Shown here piece after piece: positions 37,610 through 44,916 of a stretch of DNA of 64,000 nt; the first letter of the stretch is position 1, and every line of letters begins with the position of its first letter. The stretch covers positions 150,662 to 214,661 of the forward strand of contig NZ_FRBP01000007.1 of assembly GCF_900142645.1 (NCBI RefSeq), given 5' to 3'. The DNA is from Eubacterium callanderi. Lineage in GTDB: Bacteria; Bacillota; Clostridia; Eubacteriales; Eubacteriaceae. The notes beneath the pieces are model-generated. The model searched no databases. It was not told the DNA's origin and was given only the letters and a program-made list of their open reading frames with translations. A program made the translations under genes and the position numbers.

Positions 37610-38491
37610 ATGGTATACGAAAATGTTGGAGATCTCTGGCAGCATTTGCTGAGTGGAATAGATCTGAGCGAGCTGACTGAAAAAATTATTTCAGTTGTCA
37701 TCACGGTCATTGTCTTTTTTATTCTCATCAAGGTCAGCAATGGGCTGGTTAATAAATTTTTTAATGAAAACAAGAAAAACATCACTCCACAGGAGCGAAA
37801 AAGAGTACTTACCCTTAAAAAGGCTTTAAAGACGTTTTTAAGGACGGCATTGCTTTTGACAGAACTATTGACCGTTTTATCTTTTTTCACCGACGTAGGG
37901 GCCCTTCTCGCGGTTGCCGGAGTTGGAACTCTGGCCATTGGCTTCGGCGCTCAGGGCCTGGTGGAGGATGTCATGAGCGGTTTTGTCATCATTTTTGAAA
38001 ATCAGTTTTCTGTCGGAGACTATGTCACCATTGACAATGACCACTACGGGATAGTGGAGACCATCGGCGTCCGGACAACGTCTGTCCGGGAAATGGATGG
38101 TGGTTTGTTTATTATTCACAATGGGAAAATCGACCGGCTCATCAATCACTCCAAGGGAACCATCAAGGCTGTGGTTGATGTCGGGGTTGCCTATGAAGAA
38201 AATATTGATTATGTACTCTCTGTACTACGGGAAATCTGCGAGGAAGTCTACGACGCCAACGAGACTTTATTTGTCGGGAGGCCGGAGGTACTGGGGGTAA
38301 CCCGCATGGACCCATCGTCCATGAATATCCGTATCATCGCCGATGAGGATGCAGCCAGAAAGGTCAGGGCAGAAACCGCGCTCAGAAAACGTATTAAGGA
38401 AGTTTTCGACGAGAAGGGAATTGAGATCCCTTATGGCAAGTATGTTGTCTATTCCAATGGACAGTCTAAGCCGCAAATTATGCAAAAGTAG
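37610..38491 (+). CDS. Small-conductance mechanosensitive channel (MscS family)
   Basis: 293 residues. Three N-terminal membrane helices lead to the pore helix and beta domain: LAVAGVGTLAIGFGAQGLVEDVMSGFVIIFENQFSVGDYV, here read as overlapping family landmarks AIGFGAQGL and ENQFSVGDYV. The cytoplasmic alpha-beta vestibule follows. It opens on membrane tension to release solutes. GAAAGGAGG precedes the ATG. It is similar to the YkuT/YbdG-like short members. Confidence 0.92.
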   Translation: MVYENVGDLWQHLLSGIDLSELTEKIISVVITVIVFFILIKVSNGLVNKFFNENKKNITPQERKRVLTLKKALKTFLRTALLLTELLTVLSFFTDVGALLAVAGVGTLAIGFGAQGLVEDVMSGFVIIFENQFSVGDYVTIDNDHYGIVETIGVRTTSVREMDGGLFIIHNGKIDRLINHSKGTIKAVVDVGVAYEENIDYVLSVLREICEEVYDANETLFVGRPEVLGVTRMDPSSMNIRIIADEDAARKVRAETALRKRIKEVFDEKGIEIPYGKYVVYSNGQSKPQIMQK

Positions 38492-38503
38492 AAAGGAGCC
38501 AGC

Positions 38504-38707
38504 ATGGAAAACAGGGATTATGGTCTCGGGGATATTGTGGAGCTGAAGAAAAAGCATCCCTGCGGAAGCTACAACTGGAAAATTCTCCGTATGGGAGGAG
38601 AAATCAAATTAAAGTGTACAGGCTGTGAGCATATGGTAACGGTGCCGCGGTCCAAGTTCAATAAGATGATCAAAAAAGTTGTCGAACACAACGAGAACAA
38701 TAAATAG
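38504..38707 (+). CDS. DUF951 family protein
   Basis: 67 residues. The motif YGLGDIVELKKKHPCGSYNW and LKCTGCEHMV are the DUF951 hallmarks, with three cysteines that may bind zinc. The position between the parB/MscS genes and rpsF is conserved in Firmicutes. The function is unknown. It starts 12 nt after the channel gene with GAAAGGAG upstream. Confidence 0.93.
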   Translation: MENRDYGLGDIVELKKKHPCGSYNWKILRMGGEIKLKCTGCEHMVTVPRSKFNKMIKKVVEHNENNK

Positions 38708-38715
38708 CAAAGACG

Positions 38716-38752
38716 GCAAATTCTTTTTTAAAAAAGAGTTTGCTTTTTTTTA
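38716..38752 (+). terminator. Terminator after the DUF951 gene
   Basis: GCAAATTCTTTTTT pairs with AAAAAAGAGTTTGC (one G-U), followed by eight T. Confidence 0.88.
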
Positions 38753-38761
38753 TTTTTATGA

Positions 38762-38767
38762 TATACT
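38762..38767 (+). promoter_or_regulatory. -10 of the rpsF-ssb-rpsR operon
   Basis: TATACT (38762-38767); TTGCTT (38740-38745) 16 bp upstream may serve as -35, overlapping the preceding terminator. Confidence 0.5.
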
Positions 38768-38783
38768 ATTGAACTGTACCCTT

Positions 38784-38805
38784 GCGCATTGCAGAAGCGG
38801 TGCGC
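38784..38805 (+). promoter_or_regulatory. Leader hairpin upstream of rpsF
   Basis: GCGCA (38784-38788) and TGCGC (38801-38805) close a stem with inner TGC/GCG pairs and an AGAA loop. In many bacteria the rpsF leader carries a hairpin bound by the S6:S18 complex for autoregulation. Placement fits that role; identity with the published motif is not proven here. Confidence 0.45.
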
Positions 38806-38831
38806 CATAGTCCACAAGGAGGTGAATTGAA

Positions 38832-39119
38832 ATGAGAGCTTACGAAACAGTATTTGTTTTACAACCTGAATTAGAAAAGGAAGTTACAGATTCCTGGATT
38901 GAGAAGGTTAAAGGCGCCATTGCAGCAGCAGGTGAAGTTGGAACTGTTGATGAATGGGGTAAAAGAAAGTTAGCTTACGAAATCGACAAAAAGTATACCG
39001 AAGGTTACTATGTTGTGATTGAATTCAAAGCTGAACAGTCTGTATTAGACAGCCTTGACTACTTATTCAAGATGAATGAAGAGTTCATCAGAAGCATCAT
39101 CGTTAAAAAAGAAAAATAG
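38832..39119 (+). CDS. rpsF: Small ribosomal subunit protein bS6
   Basis: 95 residues, beginning MRAYETVFVLQPELEKE, with the WGKRKLAYEIDKKYTEGYYV core of S6. It binds 16S rRNA as a heterodimer with S18, encoded two genes on. AAGGAGGTG precedes the ATG. Confidence 0.98.
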   Translation: MRAYETVFVLQPELEKEVTDSWIEKVKGAIAAAGEVGTVDEWGKRKLAYEIDKKYTEGYYVVIEFKAEQSVLDSLDYLFKMNEEFIRSIIVKKEK

Positions 39120-39129
39120 AGGTTAAACC

Positions 39130-39594
39130 GTGAATAAAGTAATTTTAGTAGGAAGATTAGCAAGAGACCCTGAACTGCGCACAACTAACACCGGAAAATC
39201 AGTGGCGACATTTTCGTTAGCTGTTGACAGACGGTTTAAACAGGAAGGTCAGCCAACTGCCGACTTTTTCAATATTGTTGCATGGGGAAGACAGGCTGAA
39301 GTCATTTGCCAGTATCTTGGCAAGGGCAGACAAATCGCTCTGACCGGAAGATTACAGTCCCGTTCCTACGACGCTCAGGATGGCTCTAAACGTTATGTGA
39401 CAGAGGTTGTTCTGGAAGAATTTGATTTCATCGGTAGCAAAAACGATGGCGGCGGAAGCGGCTATAACGATAACTTTGGCGGCGGCTATAATCAGGCGCC
39501 GGCAAAAGCAGCACCGCAGCCAGCCAATAATATGCCTTTAGATTTCGACGACGATTTCCATTTGATGGCAGACGATGACGAAGTACCTTTTTAA
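39130..39594 (+). CDS. ssb: Single-stranded DNA-binding protein
   Basis: 154 residues. The OB fold starts MNKVILVGRLARDPELR and continues TGKSVATFSLAVDR and FFNIVAWGRQAEV. A Gly/Asn-rich linker (about 115-135) leads to the acidic tip DDDEVPF, which recruits partner proteins. The start is GTG. It lies between the S6 and S18 genes as usual. Confidence 0.97.
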   Translation: MNKVILVGRLARDPELRTTNTGKSVATFSLAVDRRFKQEGQPTADFFNIVAWGRQAEVICQYLGKGRQIALTGRLQSRSYDAQDGSKRYVTEVVLEEFDFIGSKNDGGGSGYNDNFGGGYNQAPAKAAPQPANNMPLDFDDDFHLMADDDEVPF

Positions 39595-39611
39595 GATAGG
39601 AGGATAAAACA

Positions 39612-39839
39612 ATGCCAAAACCGTTTAAAAGAAGAAGAAAAGTATGCGAATTCTGTGAAAGACATGAAACAGAAGTCGATTATAAAGATGTGGCTACGTT
39701 AAAGAAATACATTTCTGAACGCGGCAAAATCTTACCAAGAAGAGCTACAGGAACCTGCGCAAAACATCAGCGTAAGGTAACCGAAGCTGTTAAACGTGCA
39801 CGTAATATCGCATTATTACCATACACATCTAACAACTAA
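39612..39839 (+). CDS. rpsR: Small ribosomal subunit protein bS18
   Basis: 75 residues. [22 protein letters not shown] is followed by [20 protein letters not shown] and the basic C-terminus. The two CxxC-type cysteines at the N-terminus suggest a zinc-binding form. It ends the rpsF operon before a terminator. Confidence 0.98.
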   Translation: MPKPFKRRRKVCEFCERHETEVDYKDVATLKKYISERGKILPRRATGTCAKHQRKVTEAVKRARNIALLPYTSNN

Positions 39840-39846
39840 AAAGTAC

Positions 39847-39882
39847 AAAACACCGGAATCCAGGGATCCCGGTGTTTTTTTA
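39847..39882 (+). terminator. Terminator after rpsR
   Basis: AACACCGG and CCGGTGTT flank an inner ATCC/GGAT pairing, followed by a T-run. Confidence 0.88.
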
Positions 39883-40149
39883 ATACTTTATTTTAAATTT
39901 GCTGTCCACGCCCAGGGCGATAGGCTTCATGGAGTAGTCCTCCACACGTATAAAGTGGTTCCCCTTCCGGACGGCGGTCATAAATTTATGGATCAGGGCG
40001 TCCTCACCCTGAACCTCCATGTCCACCATGCCATTTTCCAGATTGCGGACCCAGCCGGTCAGTCCATAGCCCGCGGCAATGGACTGGACAAAATACCTGA
40101 AACCAACGCCCTGAACACGGCCCTCAACAATGATATAATAACGTTTCAT
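39880..40149 (-). CDS. acyP: Acylphosphatase
   Basis: 89 residues from the ATG at 40149, which follows GAGGAGG; a longer reading begins inside the upstream gene. EGRVQGVGFRYF contains the catalytic arginine and GWVRNLENGMV the catalytic asparagine. The enzyme hydrolyses acyl phosphates such as acetyl phosphate, relevant to an acetate-forming organism. It lies 10 nt behind pdxR and is probably cotranscribed with it. Confidence 0.95.
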   Translation of the reverse strand: MKRYYIIVEGRVQGVGFRYFVQSIAAGYGLTGWVRNLENGMVDMEVQGEDALIHKFMTAVRKGNHFIRVEDYSMKPIALGVDSKFKIKY

Positions 40150-40159
40150 AATTTCCTCC

Positions 40160-41578
40160 TCAGTTAATCGCGCTCCAGGCATGACCCAGAAGCGCTACGG
40201 CTGATTCAATTTCTTCCTCTGTAAAGCTGGCGTAACCCATGACAATGACGTTGCGCGGCATCCTGGCCTCGGGCTCAATATAATATTCTGACAGCCCATA
40301 AACCCGGATGCCAGCCGCCTTTGCATGTTCAACAAGGGCTTTCTCAGTGTAGGGAGGCTCAAATTTCAGCAGCAGGTGAAGACCAGCGTTTTCGCCTGTG
40401 ATTTCTATTTTATCTGCCATGGGCAGACTGCGGATGCACGCCAGCATTTTATTCCGCCGCACCTTATAGATTTTACGCATCCGGCTCAGGTGGCGCTCAA
40501 AATGTCCGCCCTCCATAAACTGGTGCAGTGTGTGCTGCTCAAAGCGGGGAACGGTTGAGGAATAAAAGGAAAAATCCTCACAGTAACTGTGAAGCAGCCG
40601 CTCGGGCAGAATCATGTATGAGATACGCATGGAGGGCGCCAGGCTCCGGGTAAAGGTATTAAAGTAAATGACCTTATCCGCTGTGTCCAGCCCCTGCAGG
40701 GCAGGGATGGGTCGGCCGCTGAAACGAAATTCACTGTCATAGTCATCCTCAAGAATATAGCGATCCGGGGATTCCAGCGCCCATTTCAGCAGCGCCATGC
40801 GCCGGCCCACAGGCATGACGATGCCCAATGGAAACTGGTGCGATGGTGTCAGATGAAGGATTTCCGCCCCGGAATACTTCAGGCTTTCCACGGAAACACC
40901 GTCATCGTCCAAAGACATAAGGCTTACATCAGCCCCGTTGCTTTTAATGACCTTGTAGACCTTATTGTAATTGGGGTTCTCCACTGCGTAGCGGCTTTTC
41001 CGGCCGAGAAGCTGTACCGCGAGCCCCAGCAGATATTCTGACCCTGCGCCGATGATAATCTGCTCCGGTGTGCAGTTGACCCCGCGGTACTGGTGCACGT
41101 AGTCCGCGATGGCCTTTCTCAGGGGATAATACCCTCGGGGGTCTACCGCCCGCAGCAGATTGCGGTTTCGGTTGTGGAGGATTTCCCGTGAGATTTTTGC
41201 CCAGGTAGGAAAAGGAAAAAAGTTAGCGTCAACGGTATTGGTTTTAAAGTCATAAAGCCATTGCTCGCGGTCAGGTTTTTCAACGGCCTGAATAATTCCT
41301 TCAGGAGGGGTTTCTGGTATATCGGGCAGCATATCCTCCAAAACAGCCACATAATAGCCGCTCTTTGGCTTAGAGATGATATAACCCTCTGCGGCTAGCT
41401 GCTCATAGGCTGTGGCCACAGTATTCTGGCTGATTTTCAGATGGGCGGCGAGCTTTCGTTTTGAGGTCAGTTTTTCACCGGGCCGCAGCCTTCCGGTTTC
41501 GATTTCCTTCCGGATAAAGCTGTACAGCTGCTGGTACAGTGGAATTTCATGATCGGGGTTCAGAATAAAAGTCAGCAT
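40160..41578 (-). CDS. pdxR: MocR-type regulator (GntR HTH fused to aminotransferase), PdxR-like
   Basis: 472 residues. A GntR winged helix lies at about 10-75 (KLTSKRKLAAHLKISQNTVATAYEQL). From about 110 the protein is a fold-type I aminotransferase-like domain with YILEDDYDSEFRFSGRPIPA and TFTRSLAPSMRI, which contains the usual substitution around the PLP lysine. It is divergent from pdxS, the arrangement seen for PdxR, which activates vitamin B6 synthesis when PLP is low. The symbol follows from this context; other MocR subtypes are possible. Confidence 0.83.
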   Translation of the reverse strand: MLTFILNPDHEIPLYQQLYSFIRKEIETGRLRPGEKLTSKRKLAAHLKISQNTVATAYEQLAAEGYIISKPKSGYYVAVLEDMLPDIPETPPEGIIQAVEKPDREQWLYDFKTNTVDANFFPFPTWAKISREILHNRNRNLLRAVDPRGYYPLRKAIADYVHQYRGVNCTPEQIIIGAGSEYLLGLAVQLLGRKSRYAVENPNYNKVYKVIKSNGADVSLMSLDDDGVSVESLKYSGAEILHLTPSHQFPLGIVMPVGRRMALLKWALESPDRYILEDDYDSEFRFSGRPIPALQGLDTADKVIYFNTFTRSLAPSMRISYMILPERLLHSYCEDFSFYSSTVPRFEQHTLHQFMEGGHFERHLSRMRKIYKVRRNKMLACIRSLPMADKIEITGENAGLHLLLKFEPPYTEKALVEHAKAAGIRVYGLSEYYIEPEARMPRNVIVMGYASFTEEEIESAVALLGHAWSAIN

Positions 41579-41620
41579 AATTCTCCAATCTGATACTATT
41601 AATTATTTTAAATCTGGTTA

Positions 41621-41649
41621 TTGTGCAGGAGTCAGTTCTTAACTATAAT
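41621..41649 (+). promoter_or_regulatory. pdxS promoter
   Basis: TTGTGC (41621-41626), 17-bp spacer, TATAAT (41644-41649). The PdxR operator should lie in the 125-bp divergent region; no clear direct repeat was identified. Confidence 0.7.
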
Positions 41650-41703
41650 AATACCCAAGCTTACAGATATCTGTCAATAAAAAATATAAATTGGAGAAAA
41701 ATC

Positions 41704-42576
41704 ATGTCAAATGAATTAAATAAAAACCTGGCCCAGAGGTTTAAAGGCGGGGTAATCATGGATGTCACCACACCGGAGGAAGCGAAAATCGCCCAGGAAT
41801 GCGGTGCGGTAGCGGTTATGGCACTGGAACGTGTTCCCTCAGATATCAGAAAGGAGGGCGGTGTGGCCAGAATGAGCGACCCGAAGATGATTAAGGAAAT
41901 TCAGGCGGCAGTGACCATCCCGGTCATGGCAAAGGTGCGGATTGGCCATATCGCTGAAGCGCAGATTCTTGAAGCGCTGGGAATTGACTATATTGATGAA
42001 AGCGAAGTCCTGACGCCTGCGGACGAGAGCTTTCACATTGACAAATCAGCCTTTAAGGTACCCTTTGTCTGCGGCGCGAGAAATCTCGGAGAGGCGCTGC
42101 GCCGCATCGGGGAGGGTGCTTCCATGATCCGTACAAAGGGTGAAGCAGGCACTGGCAACGTCGTGGAAGCCGTGCGCCACATGCGGACCATTCAGGCAGA
42201 TATGCGCCAGGTGGCCGGAATGCGCAGAGAGGAGCTCATGGCCTATGCCAAGGAGATCAGTGCGCCATACGATCTGGTATGCGATGTCCACGAAACGGGC
42301 AGCCTGCCCGTGGTCAATTTTTCTGCCGGAGGCATTGCCACGCCGGCAGACGCAGCGCTGATGATGCAGCTAGGCAGTGAGGGTGTTTTTGTGGGATCAG
42401 GCATTTTCAAGTCAGAAAATCCTGAAAAGGTTGGAAAGGCCATTGTCCGGGCAACTGCCTGCTACAGCGACCCGGAAATTCTGGCAGAGGTCAGCGAGAA
42501 TCTCGGAAAAGCCATGTCCGGCGTCGATTTGAAGGATTTGGGCGAGGAAGAGCGCTATGCAGGCCGGGGATGGTAA
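41704..42576 (+). CDS. pdxS: Pyridoxal 5'-phosphate synthase subunit PdxS
   Basis: 290 residues from the ATG at 41704 (TTGGAGAA upstream). Family landmarks are [32 protein letters not shown], the catalytic-lysine segment [10 protein letters not shown], and [11 protein letters not shown]. It makes PLP from ribose-5-phosphate, glyceraldehyde-3-phosphate and ammonia, the ammonia coming from the glutaminase PdxT. No intact pdxT follows; only a short remnant does. PdxS can use free ammonium at high concentration, or an intact pdxT may be elsewhere. Confidence 0.97.
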   Translation: MSNELNKNLAQRFKGGVIMDVTTPEEAKIAQECGAVAVMALERVPSDIRKEGGVARMSDPKMIKEIQAAVTIPVMAKVRIGHIAEAQILEALGIDYIDESEVLTPADESFHIDKSAFKVPFVCGARNLGEALRRIGEGASMIRTKGEAGTGNVVEAVRHMRTIQADMRQVAGMRREELMAYAKEISAPYDLVCDVHETGSLPVVNFSAGGIATPADAALMMQLGSEGVFVGSGIFKSENPEKVGKAIVRATACYSDPEILAEVSENLGKAMSGVDLKDLGEEERYAGRGW

Positions 42577-42729
42577 AAACCGCATATTGGGGGTTTGGCA
42601 CTCCAGGGATCAGTGGAAGAGCATGACCATCGGCAGGCTGTTGTGGGTGTGTACTGCTGCTTCCTGAAGATGATTGAAGAGGCCGGATACCAGAGGTTCA
42701 TTCCGGCATCCACTAAAAAAACGAACTGA
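42577..42729 (+). pseudogene. Remnant of pdxT (glutaminase subunit), internally deleted
   Basis: Directly after the pdxS stop and in the same frame, 50 codons read IGGLALQGSVEEHDHRQ (42586-42636), which matches the PdxT N-terminus, then VVGVYCCFLKMIEEAG, which recalls its C-terminal YFLKM helix. The central glutaminase part with the catalytic Cys and His is absent, and there is no ribosome site or ATG. The reading ends in the shared terminator. The match is by recollection of the family, so identity is likely rather than certain. Confidence 0.6.
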
Positions 42730-42748
42730 GTTTTCAGTTCGTTTTTTA
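42715..42748. terminator. Bidirectional terminator between pdxS and hslO
   Basis: AAAAAACGAACTGA, loop GTTT, TCAGTTCGTTTTTT. It serves convergent pdxS (plus) and hslO (minus). Confidence 0.92.
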
Positions 42749-42757
42749 TTGCTTTTA

Positions 42758-43663
42758 TTATTCTGCGTCCACAACCTTAAATTTCTGCATCTTTTTCTTT
42801 GTCACCAGCTGGAGCAGGATCTGCAGCTCCTCAGGGGTAAAGTAGTAATGCTTGCCGCAGAAATCACAATTGACCTCAATGGTCTTGCCGTCGTCGATCA
42901 TTTCCTGAAGGTCTTTTTCGCCAACACTGATGAGGGCCTTGGTGACACGTTCTCTGGAACAGTCACATTTGAACTGGGTAGGCAGACGGTCAATGATATT
43001 TACGCCGAAATCGCCCAGTATAATTTCCAGAATCTCTTCGGGGGTCTGGCCTTTTTCCAGGAGTGAAGTGACCGATTCAGCCTGACTTAATTTTTTTTCA
43101 AGCTGGTCGATGATTTCGTCAGAGGTGTAAGGCATCAGCTGAATGATAAAGCCGCCAGCCTGGTTGACCTCGGTTTCTTCCTTTAAGGTAAGGCCCAGTG
43201 CCACAGAGGTTGGAATCTGTTCAGAAAAAGCGTAATAATAAGTTAAATCCTCGGCGATTTCTCCGGTTACCAGCGGTGAGGTGCCCACATAGGGTTCCTT
43301 TAAACCGATATCCTTAATAATGCTTAAATTTCCATTCCCAATGACCTTTTCCGTTTCGAGCGGGTTTTCGCTTTTTACCTGGGGTTCAAAGACAAAGCCC
43401 TTGACGTCGGCCTTGCTGTTGGCTGTAACGGTAATGCCTCCGATGGGACCGTCGCCCTTGATCTGCAGGGTCAGTACTTCATCATCGTTTTTCATCATGC
43501 TTCCCATTAAGCTGCCGGCTGTCAGCAGGCGGCCGAGGGCTACGGTGGCAGCGGGGGAGGTGTTGTGTATTTTATGCGCATGGGCACAGAGCTCCCGGGT
43601 CGTCGCGGCATATGCGCGGATCTGGCCATCGGCAGCTGTGGCTCTTACAATATAATCAGACAT
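42758..43663 (-). CDS. hslO: Redox-regulated chaperone Hsp33
   Basis: 301 residues. It starts MSDYIVRATAADGQIRAY; GRLLTAGSLMGSMMK is conserved. The C-terminal redox switch has the four zinc cysteines as CDCSRE and CDFCGK. Oxidation releases zinc and activates the holdase under disulfide stress. It is a single-gene unit with a good ribosome site (GAAAGGAG). Confidence 0.97.
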   Translation of the reverse strand: MSDYIVRATAADGQIRAYAATTRELCAHAHKIHNTSPAATVALGRLLTAGSLMGSMMKNDDEVLTLQIKGDGPIGGITVTANSKADVKGFVFEPQVKSENPLETEKVIGNGNLSIIKDIGLKEPYVGTSPLVTGEIAEDLTYYYAFSEQIPTSVALGLTLKEETEVNQAGGFIIQLMPYTSDEIIDQLEKKLSQAESVTSLLEKGQTPEEILEIILGDFGVNIIDRLPTQFKCDCSRERVTKALISVGEKDLQEMIDDGKTIEVNCDFCGKHYYFTPEELQILLQLVTKKKMQKFKVVDAE

Positions 43664-43804
43664 TGTTTCTCCTTTCAGTTATCCACTTAAAAATAGTTTA
43701 ACATTTCGTAAAAGAATCTTCAATTAAATGCTGATATTATTTATACCACAAAATTATAAAGATAAAAAGAATGTTGCAAAAATGTTGTGAAATTTACAGA
43801 AATG

Positions 43805-43833
43805 TGTTCATTAAGCTGGGAATGTGGTATAAT
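43805..43833 (+). promoter_or_regulatory. Promoter of the yybS-gdpP-rplI-dnaB group
   Basis: TGTTCA (43805-43810), 17-bp spacer, TATAAT (43828-43833). A second TATAAT at 43901-43906 could add a proximal start. The 284-bp gap back to hslO holds nothing else recognised. Confidence 0.6.
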
Positions 43834-43947
43834 ATCTAGGTTCATTTTAGTCTTTTTTAAGGACAACAGGGATTTTAAAACTAATTCAAGGTGTATTATG
43901 TATAATAGAATTGGATATATATGCCTTGAAAAGGAAGGTATGAAAAA

Positions 43948-44916
43948 ATGAAAACAAAGGCCATAACAGAGGGTGCAATGCTGTGTGCATTGGCGGTAAT
44001 CATCGCTCTGTTTTCTTCTTATGTTCCCTTTTTACTGCTGCTTTTTTTCCTGATTCCAGTGCCAATGGTCATACTGGCGGAAAAACAGGGCTTTAAGGTG
44101 ACACTTATCGCGGGCCTGGCGGCAACGCTGATTTTATTTATGTTTATGGATCCGCTTACAGCCGGGGGCTACGGTATCTATATGATTTTTGTGGGCTGTA
44201 GTCTTGGGTATATGTATTACAAGCGTAAGGATGGTTTTCTTAAACTTGCAGTTGCTTATGCGGGGGTTTTTGCAGCGATCATTCTCATTATCATTTTGCT
44301 GCAGGTTCTGACAGGACAGAATTTCGTCGCAATGCTTACGGAAACCATTGACACCTCGTCGGCGCAGGTAATGGATGTTTACCGATCTCTGGGCGCTTTT
44401 CCAGAGGATCAGCTGAGCCTTTTGCAGACAGCCGTCGACCAGATGAAGGAGACCATGAAAATGGTTATTCCACTGGCGTTTCTGATTTCGCCCTTCTTTA
44501 TTGGCTGGGCGAATGTGTTGATTTCTGACACCATCTTGAAACGGATGCGTCTGCCAGTAAAGCCGCTTCCACAGCTCAGTAAATGGCGTCTGCCGAGATC
44601 CTTTAAGAATTTCCTCATTATGGTGGTCATTGTCCTTTTAGTCATTGACCTGGCGCATATTGATGCGATTCCGGCGGTCTACACCTATACGCTGATGATG
44701 ATCATCTATCTTCTGTACTTTTTAATGGGGATATCCTTTGTATACTGGCTGATAAACCGCAAGCGGGCAAAGGAATCCATGGGCCTGAAGATTCTGATCG
44801 TCGTACTCTGTCTGTTTATACCGTATATTTCCTATATCATTTCCTTTGTAGGTGTTGCGGATATTTACATTGATGTACGAAAATTTATAGAAAATCGAGA
44901 TGGTACAAACATATGA
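43948..44916 (+). CDS. DUF2232 (YybS-like) membrane protein
   Basis: 322 residues with about eight hydrophobic helices. ITEGAMLCALAVIIALFSSYVPFL at the start and the IPLAFLISPFFIGWANVLISD segment are typical of DUF2232/YybS. The family lies next to gdpP and rplI in most Firmicutes; function is unknown, though energy-coupling-factor-like folding has been suggested for relatives. It overlaps gdpP by 4 nt. Confidence 0.87.
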   Translation: MKTKAITEGAMLCALAVIIALFSSYVPFLLLLFFLIPVPMVILAEKQGFKVTLIAGLAATLILFMFMDPLTAGGYGIYMIFVGCSLGYMYYKRKDGFLKLAVAYAGVFAAIILIIILLQVLTGQNFVAMLTETIDTSSAQVMDVYRSLGAFPEDQLSLLQTAVDQMKETMKMVIPLAFLISPFFIGWANVLISDTILKRMRLPVKPLPQLSKWRLPRSFKNFLIMVVIVLLVIDLAHIDAIPAVYTYTLMMIIYLLYFLMGISFVYWLINRKRAKESMGLKILIVVLCLFIPYISYIISFVGVADIYIDVRKFIENRDGTNI

